DNA of 40,086 nt from an uncultured Pelagibacteraceae bacterium (GCA_902595745.1 CACJRE010000007.1:1-40086), one strand, 5' to 3'. Numbered from the stretch's first letter, positions 31,532 to 37,550 are shown. Program-made: numbers and translations. The notes: generated from the sequence alone by a model not told the origin.

Positions 31532-31575
31532 ACAACCCCAAGAGTAACACTCCATGTTACTTAAAATTTATTGAA

Positions 31576-31661
31576 TGGTGGAGGGGGAAAGATTCGAACT
31601 TTCGAAGACCGAAGTCAACGGGTTTACAGCCCGCCCCATTTGACCGCTCTGGAACCCCTCC
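31576..31661 (-). tRNA. trnY: tRNA-Tyr (GUA anticodon)
   Basis: Complete 86-nt class II tRNA with a long variable arm and encoded CCA. The acceptor stem GGAGGGG pairs perfectly with CCCCTCC. The anticodon loop CTGTAAA gives GTA. It is the first gene of the long minus-strand transcription unit, about 40 nt after the predicted transcription start. Confidence 0.97.
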
Positions 31662-31789
31662 CATGGGGAAGTGTCCCCTGTTCAATAAAGCTTCAAACAA
31701 CATGCGTTTTATATATTTTATTTATTCAAATGCAACACGTGATTTAATAGGTAAATATTCAAAAAAACGTGTAAAACTCATGTAAATTT
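31662..31789. promoter_or_regulatory. Divergent promoter region tRNA-Tyr/tuf/rpo block versus rlmB
   Basis: A 128-bp spacer between divergent units. For the minus strand, a -10 TATAAA (31708-31713) is preceded after 16 bp by TTGCAT (31730-31735), giving a predicted start near 31701. This would drive tRNA-Tyr, tRNA-Gly, tuf, tRNA-Trp, secE-nusG and rplKAJL-rpoBC. A plus-strand promoter for rlmB must also lie here but no clear -35/-10 pair stands out. The assignment is by consensus only. Confidence 0.4.
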
Positions 31790-32533
31790 ATGAATAAATC
31801 CTCTTTTTTTATCGCTGGTCAACATGCTGTTATCGAAGCTCTTAGAAATCCAGATCGAAAGGTTTTAAGGGTGTTTTTAACCGAAGATGCAAAGAAAAAT
31901 ATACATAGAAAAAATCCAAGAAAAAATGTTTTAGAGGACGTTAAAGTTTATTTTAAATCTAAAAAAGAATTAGACAAATACACATCTAAAGAACAATTGA
32001 TGCATAACGGTTATGTTGCAGAAATTGAACATTTAGATCAACCAGATTTAAAAGAATATATAAAAGAAAAAAAAAATTGTACTTTTGTATGTTTAGATGA
32101 AGTAACCGACCCAAGAAATATTGGTTCATTAATTAGAAGTGCAGCATCATTTAAAATAGATGGTTTGATTATAAAAGAAAGACATTTTCCCAAAGATAGT
32201 AAACTCATGTACAAATCAGCTAGTGGATGTATGGAGCATTTAAATATTTTCCAAGTATCAAATATAAATTCTACTCTTAAAAATTTAAGAGAAAGAAATT
32301 TTTGGGTTTATGGTTTTGATGCTAGTGGAGAAAAAGATTTTACAGAGGTTAAATGGGAAGGCAAAAATGTTCTTCTTTTTGGATCTGAGGGATTTGGTAT
32401 GAGAGAACATACTAGTAAATATGCAGATTTTTTTGTTAAAATAGATATCAATAAAGATATAGAAAGTTTAAATATATCAAATAGTGCAGCAATAGTCTTT
32501 CATCACTTAGACTTTGTAAAAAAAAAGAGTTGA
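31790..32533 (+). CDS. rlmB: 23S rRNA 2'-O-ribose methyltransferase RlmB (SpoU/TrmH family)
   Basis: SpoU-fold methyltransferase that uses S-adenosylmethionine; RlmB methylates G2251 of 23S rRNA in the P loop. The N-terminal substrate-binding domain begins FIAGQHAVIEALRNPDRKVL. The SPOUT knot shows DEVTDPRNIGSLIRSAASF (motif 1), LLFGSEGFGMREHTSKYAD (motif 2) and SLNISNSAAIVFHHL (motif 3). 247 aa. tRNA-Thr follows by 33 bp on the same strand. The N-terminal domain favours RlmB over other TrmH-like enzymes, but the target is inferred. Confidence 0.9.
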   Translation: MNKSSFFIAGQHAVIEALRNPDRKVLRVFLTEDAKKNIHRKNPRKNVLEDVKVYFKSKKELDKYTSKEQLMHNGYVAEIEHLDQPDLKEYIKEKKNCTFVCLDEVTDPRNIGSLIRSAASFKIDGLIIKERHFPKDSKLMYKSASGCMEHLNIFQVSNINSTLKNLRERNFWVYGFDASGEKDFTEVKWEGKNVLLFGSEGFGMREHTSKYADFFVKIDINKDIESLNISNSAAIVFHHLDFVKKKS

Positions 32534-32566
32534 TTATTTAACAAATAATTAATAGTTATTGCGCAT

Positions 32567-32642
32567 GCCCTTGTAGCTCAGTTGGTAGAGCAATTGATTT
32601 GTAATCAATAGGTCCGCGGTTCGAATCCGTGCGGGGGCACCA
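32567..32642 (+). tRNA. trnT: tRNA-Thr (UGU anticodon), integration site of the mini-island
   Basis: Complete 76-nt tRNA with encoded CCA. The acceptor GCCCTTG pairs with CGGGGGC (two G-U pairs). The anticodon stem is ATTGA/TCAAT around loop TTTGTAA, so the anticodon is TGT. From tRNA position 30 to 5 nt past the CCA, its sequence recurs exactly 1513 bp downstream. By the usual logic of tRNA integration, its 3' half was supplied by the incoming element. Confidence 0.97.
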
Positions 32643-32647
32643 TCACT
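32596..32647 (+). repeat. 52-bp direct repeat, left copy (attL-like core in tRNA-Thr)
   Basis: Runs from the anticodon stem through the CCA plus TCACT. Identical at all 52 positions to 34109-34160. Identity stops one base before it on the left (T versus C) and one base after it on the right (C versus T). Identity reaching from the anticodon region to the tRNA 3' end is the classic footprint of tyrosine-recombinase integration into a tRNA gene. Confidence 0.93.
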
Positions 32648-32654
32648 CAATAAA

Positions 32655-32667
32655 ATCAACGTTAATT
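32655..32667 (+). repeat. 13-bp inverted repeat, left copy
   Basis: ATCAACGTTAATT, 7 bp inside the left 52-bp repeat, is the exact reverse complement of 34067-34079 near the other end. Each copy is itself nearly palindromic around AACGTT. This would fit a binding site for a recombination directionality factor, integrase or host bend protein. The match is seen; the role is inferred. Confidence 0.6.
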
Positions 32668-32697
32668 TTTTTCAAAAAATAAAATTTCTATCCTGAC

Positions 32698-32752
32698 TGT
32701 GCTCATGCTGTGTTTTGATTGTTTATAGAGTGTGTATGGATTGTGTATAAAT
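32698..32752 (+). repeat. Five tandem 11-bp phased repeats (left arm-type array)
   Basis: Five consecutive 11-mers start at 32698, 32709, 32720, 32731 and 32742: TGTGCTCATGC, TGTGTTTTGAT, TGTTTATAGAG, TGTGTATGGAT and TGTGTATAAAT. The rough consensus is TGTGTWTRGAT. The 11-bp period puts every copy on one face of the helix. The array lies between the left att core and the stop of the phosphatase gene, where no promoter is needed. Arm-type integrase sites of Tn916- and lambda-like systems have this form (10-11 bp repeats flanking the core). Confidence 0.65.
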
Positions 32753-32763
32753 CAATCAGTCTT

Positions 32764-33627
32764 TTATCCACCATTTATTGCTAAAATAGTAAGATCGTCT
32801 TTAATAATACTTTTTTCTTCGTTATGTATATTTTGTAATGCACCAAACGCTGAAACTTCTATAAAAATATTTTCTAATTGTTTTTCAATACTATGATTTT
32901 TATTTTTATTTAATAAATTTATAACACCTTCAGTTTCAATTTCATTTCCTTCAAAATCTCTACTTTCGCTTAAACCATCACTATATATATAAAAAATTTT
33001 TTCTTTTAGTGATATTTTATTTAAAATACTATTTAGGTCAAAATTAATTGGCTGAACTCCAAGTGGTGGAATTTTGTTAGAAGAATGCTCAGTAATATTT
33101 TTATTCTCTGAAATTATACAATTTGAATGACCAGCATTTATAAATTCAAGATTTTTAGATTTTTTATCGTAAGCAGCAAATATTCCTGTTAAAAATTTTG
33201 ATGAACGCAAAGTATATAAGTTATCATTTATTAATGATACAATTTGACTAATGCTCCTGTTTTCTCCAACAAAAATTTCAAACAAAGTAGTGACTCTTGA
33301 CATAATAAGTCCTGCATCAACTCCTTTGCCAGAAACATCAGCAAGAACTATAAAGATTTTATCTCCAAAATTTTTGAAATTGTAAAAGTCTCCAGAAATA
33401 TCTAAGGAAGGTACATTTTTAGCAAAAAGAATATTTTCGTGATTATTAGTCTTTGGAAACATAAGTTTTTGTACTCGTGTTCCTTTTTTGAGTTCTTTTT
33501 CTGCTACGCTTTTTCTATTTAAAAATTTTAGATTTGTTTTTTCAATTCTTTCCCATGCCTCTTTGGGTTTCAGTCCATGTTTTTTTGCTAATGCTATTAA
33601 ATCTTCCCAATTATTTATTTTCATCAT
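32764..33627 (-). CDS. SpoIIE/RsbU-type PP2C serine phosphatase (island cargo)
   Basis: Predicted Mn2+/Mg2+-dependent serine/threonine phosphatase of the PP2C/SpoIIE class, typically acting on anti-sigma-factor antagonists. 287 aa. PP2C motifs in order: DISGDFY (76-82), LADVSGKGVDAG (95-106), NAGHSNC (164-170), YSDGLSESRD (215-224) and KDDLTIL (276-282). The metal-binding Asp residues D80, D97, D217 and D277/278 are present, so it should be active. The first ~65 residues are charged, helical and unlike GAF, PAS or receiver domains. It lies 22 bp downstream of the globin gene, probably in one operon. No anti-sigma kinase or STAS partner is in the window. Confidence 0.85.
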   Translation of the reverse strand: MMKINNWEDLIALAKKHGLKPKEAWERIEKTNLKFLNRKSVAEKELKKGTRVQKLMFPKTNNHENILFAKNVPSLDISGDFYNFKNFGDKIFIVLADVSGKGVDAGLIMSRVTTLFEIFVGENRSISQIVSLINDNLYTLRSSKFLTGIFAAYDKKSKNLEFINAGHSNCIISENKNITEHSSNKIPPLGVQPINFDLNSILNKISLKEKIFYIYSDGLSESRDFEGNEIETEGVINLLNKNKNHSIEKQLENIFIEVSAFGALQNIHNEEKSIIKDDLTILAINGG

Positions 33628-33649
33628 AAATTTTAATTAATTATGAATT

Positions 33650-34012
33650 CTATTTCTTTGATACTATTTGCTCTGAAAGTGGGGCTACGACACCAATGAT
33701 TGTATCAATATCTTGGGTTTCAACTTTTAACTCTTCTAATGTTTTTTTAAGATGTCCGGCAACTCCATTAAAATCTTCTTGGGATATTTTCATGCCTTGA
33801 TGAGCAGCTTTCATATCAAGACCAGTATATTCCTTTGGTCCACCTAAAGCTTGAGAAATGAAATTAGTTTGATGTGAAATTAAAACTTTCATATCTGTAT
33901 TTGAAAAAAACTTTTTTAAATTTTCATCAGCCATAATTTTTTGATAAAAATTAATAACAATTAGGCCAACCGTTTTTTTTCCACCATATTTTTCATAAAG
34001 TGTCTGGGTCAT
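33650..34012 (-). CDS. Group I truncated hemoglobin (island cargo)
   Basis: Small heme protein of the 2-on-2 globin fold that binds O2, NO or CO. 120 aa. It shows the group I features: LYEKYGG at 5-11, B10 Tyr in NFYQKIMAD (Y23), HQTNFISQALGGPKEYTG (47-64) with the second Gly-Gly, and the proximal His in KAAHQGMKI (H71). No membrane segment or extra domain. It is the first gene of the two-gene minus-strand unit with the phosphatase. Known roles of the family are NO detoxification and gas sensing; which applies here cannot be read from sequence. Confidence 0.9.
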   Translation of the reverse strand: MTQTLYEKYGGKKTVGLIVINFYQKIMADENLKKFFSNTDMKVLISHQTNFISQALGGPKEYTGLDMKAAHQGMKISQEDFNGVAGHLKKTLEELKVETQDIDTIIGVVAPLSEQIVSKK

Positions 34013-34030
34013 TGTTGTCAGTTATATCAC

Positions 34031-34052
34031 TGTGCCCGTAGTGTGTATAGAT
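34031..34052 (+). repeat. Two tandem 11-bp repeats (right arm-type array)
   Basis: TGTGCCCGTAG and TGTGTATAGAT, in the same orientation as the left array. The 25-bp segment 34029-34053 matches 32696-32720 at 19 positions. They lie 56 bp inside the right core repeat; the left array lies 50 bp inside the left core, so the ends are nearly symmetrical. Confidence 0.6.
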
Positions 34053-34066
34053 TTTTAAATACTTTC

Positions 34067-34079
34067 AATTAACGTTGAT
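34067..34079 (+). repeat. 13-bp inverted repeat, right copy
   Basis: AATTAACGTTGAT, the exact reverse complement of 32655-32667, located 29 bp inside the right 52-bp core repeat and between it and the right 11-bp repeats. The same order (core, 13-mer, 11-bp repeats) is found at the left end. Confidence 0.6.
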
Positions 34080-34108
34080 AGTATTTATCTTTTTGGATTT
34101 AGACTCTC

Positions 34109-34160
34109 GATTTGTAATCAATAGGTCCGCGGTTCGAATCCGTGCGGGGGCACCATCACT
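34109..34160 (+). repeat. 52-bp direct repeat, right copy: tRNA-Thr 3' fragment (attR-like core)
   Basis: Exact second copy of the 3' half of tRNA-Thr(UGU), including half of the anticodon stem, the T arm, the acceptor 3' strand, CCA and TCACT. It lacks the D arm and 5' acceptor strand, so it cannot make a tRNA. It is best read as the original chromosomal 3' end displaced when the element inserted. Perfect identity despite no tRNA function suggests the event is recent or the site is still used. Confidence 0.93.
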
Positions 34161-34327
34161 TAATTTTTCTTATTTTTTGTTAATTGGTTAATGGCCTCAC
34201 CATATTTTTTGATTTTCTCTAATTCTTTCTGTTGTTCTATTTTTTTCTTTTCCGAAGAATAATAAATAGGCATGATAATTGACAAACTAACTATAACAAT
34301 TGCTAAAATTATTTGCCAAGTATCCAT
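34160..34327 (-). CDS. Small single-span membrane protein, unknown function
   Basis: A 55-aa protein: MDTWQIILAIVIVSLSIIMP forms one N-terminal transmembrane helix (about residues 4-23), followed by a highly charged Lys/Glu tail, probably cytoplasmic and helical. Its ATG lies 4 nt after the nadK stop, so it is likely co-translated with nadK. The last base of its TAA stop codon is the last base of the 52-bp att repeat, so integration exactly preserved the reading frame. I do not recognise the family. Confidence 0.65.
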   Translation of the reverse strand: MDTWQIILAIVIVSLSIIMPIYYSSEKKKIEQQKELEKIKKYGEAINQLTKNKKN

Positions 34328-34331
34328 AAAT

Positions 34332-35102
34332 CTAACTAGTTTCTTTTCTTATTTGTTCAATCTTAATCTTTTTTTGTAAACTTCTGTTTTTGTCATAAAG
34401 AAGATTAAATTTAATTTTATTATTTGTTTTAACAATAATTGATTTTGCATTTCTTACCTCTGAATTATCGGCAACCGCACTTATGGGTCTCTTTGATGGA
34501 TTCAAATTAGTAATAACAATTTTAGTTTTATCATTAACAATTTTTCCCTTCCATCTTCTTGGTCTAAAAGCACTGATTGGTGAAATAGAGAGTTTTTTTG
34601 AATGTAGACTTAAAATAGGTCCGTGCACTGATAAGTTATACGCTGTACTACCAGCTGGTGTTGAAACTAATACACCATCAGAGACTAACTTTTTTATTAT
34701 CTGTCTTGACCCTTGTTTAATTGATAATGAAGCAGCCTGTCTACTTTGTCTTAAAACAGAAACTTCATTTATTGCTAAAGATTTTTTAATTTGATTATTT
34801 TTGTTTTTAACAATCATTTCTAAAGGAGAAATAGAAACCACATTAGACTTTGATAAATTTTTGATAATATTTTTGGAAGAAAATTTATTCATCAAGAAAC
34901 CATAGTTTCCTGAATTAATTCCATAAAATTGCTTTTTTGAATTCTTATTTTTTTTTAGTGTTTGAAGCATAAAACCATCGCCACCAATAACGATGATTAG
35001 GTTTTCTTTTTTAAATTTCTCTTTGTTTATTTTTTTAGTTAAAATTTTTTTAATTTTAGAAGACTTTTCATTCTTATCAGAAATAATCTGAAGTCTTGTC
35101 AT
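34332..35102 (-). CDS. nadK: NAD kinase
   Basis: Phosphorylates NAD to NADP with ATP or polyphosphate in the cytoplasm. The GGDG motif is at residues 40-43 (IVIGGDGFMLQTL). Then come FYGINSGNYGFLMN and the diagnostic VSTPAGSTAYNLSVHGPIL, and a C-terminal beta domain with SISPISAFRPRRWKG. 256 aa, typical. The ATG is only 4 nt after the encoded CCA of tRNA-Leu, so after tRNA processing the mRNA would be nearly leaderless with no room for a ribosome-binding site. Confidence 0.94.
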   Translation of the reverse strand: MTRLQIISDKNEKSSKIKKILTKKINKEKFKKENLIIVIGGDGFMLQTLKKNKNSKKQFYGINSGNYGFLMNKFSSKNIIKNLSKSNVVSISPLEMIVKNKNNQIKKSLAINEVSVLRQSRQAASLSIKQGSRQIIKKLVSDGVLVSTPAGSTAYNLSVHGPILSLHSKKLSISPISAFRPRRWKGKIVNDKTKIVITNLNPSKRPISAVADNSEVRNAKSIIVKTNNKIKFNLLYDKNRSLQKKIKIEQIRKETS

Positions 35103-35106
35103 TTAG

Positions 35107-35192
35107 TGGTGCCCTCGGCCAGACTCGAACTGGCACTCCGCAAGCGGCAAGGATTTTAAGTCCTTTGTGTCTACCAATTTCACCACGAGGGC
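35107..35192 (-). tRNA. trnL: tRNA-Leu (UAA anticodon)
   Basis: Complete 86-nt class II tRNA with long variable arm and encoded CCA. The acceptor GCCCTCG pairs with CGAGGGC. The loop around CTTAAAA gives anticodon TAA. It is directly upstream of nadK on the same strand. Confidence 0.96.
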
Positions 35193-35277
35193 ATTAATGA
35201 ATTTCATGAGTGTTTAAGCTAATATTTATAATTGAACAAGAAGAATAAGTAAAATTTATTTAGTTCAATTTATAATT
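35193..35277 (-). other. Spacer with AT-rich hairpin, lipoprotein gene to tRNA-Leu
   Basis: An 85-bp gap that must hold the promoter of tRNA-Leu and nadK unless transcription reads through from the lipoprotein gene. An inverted repeat AATTGAAC (35230-35237) / GTTCAATT (35263-35270) encloses a smaller AATAA/TTATT stem. No U-tract follows, so it is at best a weak terminator. I could not place a convincing promoter. Confidence 0.3.
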
Positions 35278-35916
35278 TTACGTCTTTTTTTCGTCTTTTG
35301 TTTTTATCTTTTTAACTTTTTCTTCTAAAATAGATTTGCAGCCATTTAGTTGGCCTTTATACTTTGTAGCTTGTTTAGAAACTCTTTGAGCATAATCTTT
35401 AATTGCTTGTTTTTTTACACCTTTTTTATAACCACCCCATCCTTGATGATACGCTAAGTACTGATTGTAAACATCTTTTTGTGAAATTTTTAATATTGAG
35501 TTTGATTTTGCAGTATACCATCCAATAAAATCAACACTGTCTTTAAAACTAGTTCTGATTGCAATTTTTTTTTCTGTTTCTTTTTTATACATTTTCCATG
35601 TCCCATCTAAAACTTGAGCATATCCAAATGCAGAAGATAATCTTTTGTATGGCTTATTATTATTGATTAATGTTTTTCTTCCAGGTCGTGCAATAAAATT
35701 AAATCCAGATTCACCATGGATAATTGCCATTTGAACATGAACTGGTGTTCCCCACTTTTCTTCTGATTTTTTGGTGTGATAATACCAGTGAGTTTTTTGA
35801 TTAAAGATATCACATACATCATTAGGATTAACAGGTATTGAAGTGTATTTTGGCATACCCGCACAAGAATTTAAAAAAAATAACAATAAAAGAAATTTAA
35901 TTGAATTTTTTTTCAT
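35278..35916 (-). CDS. Lipoprotein with SLT-like lytic transglycosylase fold
   Basis: Predicted outer-membrane-facing lipoprotein that cleaves peptidoglycan. The signal peptide FLLLLFFLNSC ends in a lipobox Cys at residue 18. A lysozyme-like domain follows with QMAIIHGESGFNF (candidate catalytic Glu 69), SAFGYAQVLDGTWKMYK (family GLMQIxPxTW-like region) and YLAYHQGWGGYKKG. 212 aa. The layout resembles the alphaproteobacterial SLT_4-type family, not E. coli MltE or Slt. The C-terminal ~25 residues are Lys/Glu-rich. Its enzymatic activity is inferred from fold motifs. Confidence 0.75.
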   Translation of the reverse strand: MKKNSIKFLLLLFFLNSCAGMPKYTSIPVNPNDVCDIFNQKTHWYYHTKKSEEKWGTPVHVQMAIIHGESGFNFIARPGRKTLINNNKPYKRLSSAFGYAQVLDGTWKMYKKETEKKIAIRTSFKDSVDFIGWYTAKSNSILKISQKDVYNQYLAYHQGWGGYKKGVKKQAIKDYAQRVSKQATKYKGQLNGCKSILEEKVKKIKTKDEKKT

Positions 35917-35940
35917 AAGTTTTTTTACTAGATTTGATTT

Positions 35941-35995
35941 AAAAAAAAAAAATAAAAATTAAAAAAGACCCAGTTTGATCAGTAAAATAAACTAG
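35941..35995 (-). terminator. Probable intrinsic terminator after the hypothetical gene
   Basis: On the minus strand CTAGTTT (35989-35995) pairs with AAACTGG (35970-35976), a 7-bp stem with one G-U pair and a 12-nt loop. It is followed by GTC and a long U-rich tract that includes a run of 12 T. It lies 58 bp past the stop of the hypothetical gene at 36053 and upstream of the lipoprotein gene. Confidence 0.5.
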
Positions 35996-36052
35996 AATAT
36001 ATTTTTTATTAATTGAAGAGATTTCTTGTTTTGTAGTTGAATATTCTTTTTT

Positions 36053-36325
36053 CTAATACTGATGCTGAAATTCCAAATTTCCTCTAGAATTAACTTTTTT
36101 TTTAACATGCTTATAATAGCTAACATCATTTATAAGTTTAATGAGATCTATTCCTTTATCTTCGTATCTTCTTTTAATTGTATTTCTTGAAACCATTATA
36201 AAATTTAAATTTTCAACAAAATTTTCAGTCCATTCTTTTTCTATTTTGTCATTAATCATTTTTTTTAAGAACAACCTAAAATCAGAACAGGATATCATTT
36301 TTAGCTTTTCATTTAATAAAGGCAT
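36053..36325 (-). CDS. Hypothetical protein, unknown function
   Basis: 90 aa, basic and Lys/Asn/Ile-rich, no signal peptide or membrane segment. The stop is TAG. The sequence has a conserved-looking core FRLFLKKMINDKIEKEW and RRYEDKGIDLIKLINDVSYY but I recognise no family. Support comes from its strand agreeing with both neighbours, the probable terminator after it, and a plausible length. An overlapping plus-strand frame (36141-36338) is judged a shadow. A start at Met10 (MISCSDF) is also possible. Confidence 0.5.
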   Translation of the reverse strand: MPLLNEKLKMISCSDFRLFLKKMINDKIEKEWTENFVENLNFIMVSRNTIKRRYEDKGIDLIKLINDVSYYKHVKKKVNSRGNLEFQHQY

Positions 36326-36398
36326 AATGATTATTTAATATATTAATTTTTATATATTCATCAACTTTTAAAAGTTAAGAAATTAAGCGATTAAATAT

Positions 36399-36800
36399 TT
36401 ATGATCTCAAAGCTTTTGTAAGGAATTTTTTATCTAGTTTACAATCCTGATAGCCTCTTTTAACAACATTTAAATATCGTTCAGTTGGAAATTTAAAAGC
36501 TGTTTTTTTAACCATCGTATAAGTCATTACTTTTTTACCATAGTAATAAAAATAATGTTTCTTATACAATGTTGGAAAATCCTCATAAACATCAAGTTTT
36601 TTTTCATCACTTTTTGAAATTTCAAATAATCCCCCTGGCACAATTGAATTTTTTTTAGGCTCAATATCTGCTGCTCTATATTTGCTTCTAAATGTAAGTT
36701 TAAAATCTTTTAAGTTTATTTTTTTTAAATAAATACTGTCTTTACATCTTCTTTTCATTTGAAAATGATGAAGGTTACTTCCATAAGCAAAATAAAGCAT
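36399..36800 (-). CDS. Gamma-glutamylcyclotransferase-like (AIG2/GGCT fold) protein
   Basis: Cytoplasmic enzyme fold that releases 5-oxoproline from gamma-glutamyl peptides or amines. 133 aa. It has the substrate-binding YGSNL (residues 6-10) and a candidate catalytic Glu at E73 in KKLDVYEDFPTLYKK, followed by a Tyr-rich strand YFYYYGKKVMTYTMVKK. The start codon directly follows the stop of the CinA-like gene with no gap, which suggests an operon. The specific substrate cannot be told from sequence. Confidence 0.82.
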   Translation of the reverse strand: MLYFAYGSNLHHFQMKRRCKDSIYLKKINLKDFKLTFRSKYRAADIEPKKNSIVPGGLFEISKSDEKKLDVYEDFPTLYKKHYFYYYGKKVMTYTMVKKTAFKFPTERYLNVVKRGYQDCKLDKKFLTKALRS

Positions 36801-37550
36801 TTATCGGTCTACTACTTCTATGTTTTTTTTATTTACAAATTCTAGTATTTGAGAATTGCAGTTATCAATTTTAGATTGATCTTCAGATCTAATTACAATT
36901 GAAACACCTAACTTTCCTGCTTGAAAAAATGGATAGCTTCCAATTTCAACATCTTGATTTTGATCTTGCACTTTTGTTAAAGAGTTTGCAATTTCACTTT
37001 CAACTGTTCTTAAACTAATCGTTAAACTTAAAATAGGTTTTCCTCCAATAATACTATTAGTCAAACCACCTAGCATAGATTTTAAAATTGATGGAACTCC
37101 TGGTAAACAAAACACGTTTTCAACGCTAAAACCTGGGGCACCGCTAGTAGGATTTAAAATTAAATTCGCGTTTTCTGGCATCCAAACCATTTTTTGTCGA
37201 CCTTCATTAAACTCACCCGGTTTATAATATGCCTCTAAAATTTTAAATGCTTCTTTATGTATTTCATATTTTAATCCAAATGCTTTTGAGACTGACTCTG
37301 CTGTGATATCATCATGGGTAGGACCTATTCCACCTGTAGTAAAAACATAATCATAAGTTGTTCTAAGTGTATTTAAAGTTTCAACTATTGTTGTTTCTAC
37401 ATCAGGAATAACTCTCACTTCTTCTACTTTAACGCCAATAGAATTTAACCAAGTAGCTAATGTTGATGTATTTGTGTCTTGAGTTCTTCCTGATAAAATT
37501 TCATTACCTATAATTAATATTGCGGCATTAACTTTTGTGTTTTTAGTCAT
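36801..37550 (-). CDS. CinA N-domain / MoaB-Mog-type molybdopterin-binding family protein
   Basis: 249-aa protein with the MoCF-biosynthesis (MoaB/Mog) fold: ILIIGNEILSGRTQDTNTSTLATWLNSIG at residues 11-39 and YVFTTGGIGPTHDDITAESV at 70-89, then VFCLPGVPSILKSML. This matches the N-terminal half of CinA, which in some bacteria is an ADP-ribose/nicotinamide nucleotide pyrophosphatase. The C-terminal PncC amidase domain is missing. The start codon is 20 bp from that of the divergent sfsA. Confidence 0.87.
   Translation of the reverse strand: MTKNTKVNAAILIIGNEILSGRTQDTNTSTLATWLNSIGVKVEEVRVIPDVETTIVETLNTLRTTYDYVFTTGGIGPTHDDITAESVSKAFGLKYEIHKEAFKILEAYYKPGEFNEGRQKMVWMPENANLILNPTSGAPGFSVENVFCLPGVPSILKSMLGGLTNSIIGGKPILSLTISLRTVESEIANSLTKVQDQNQDVEIGSYPFFQAGKLGVSIVIRSEDQSKIDNCNSQILEFVNKKNIEVVDR

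Larger units (their letters stand above)
34013..34108 (-). promoter_or_regulatory. Globin upstream region
   Basis: A 96-bp spacer between the globin ATG and the right tRNA repeat. On the minus strand TTAATT, 17 bp, TATACA (34046-34051) is one possible promoter, and a TATAAC (34022-34027) close to the ATG is another. The 11-bp repeats at 34031-34052 overlap both, so they could act as an operator as well as, or instead of, a recombination site. No choice between these can be made from sequence. Confidence 0.35.

Noticed and set aside
32698-32752. CRISPR array or replication-origin iterons
   Set aside because: The 11-bp repeats are contiguous with no spacers and no cas genes; no DnaA-box cluster or rep gene is near. 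Their placement relative to the tRNA repeats fits recombination sites better.
34109-34155. Second tRNA-Thr gene
   Set aside because: The 5' acceptor strand, D arm and 5' part of the anticodon stem are missing, so it is only a fragment.
36141-36338. Plus-strand 65-aa open frame opposite the hypothetical gene
   Set aside because: Antisense to the better supported minus-strand frame and out of line with neighbouring gene strands.
36363-36376. 14-bp palindrome AACTTTTAAAAGTT after the GGCT-like gene
   Set aside because: Pure AT-rich palindrome without a loop or U-tract; easily formed by chance at this base composition.
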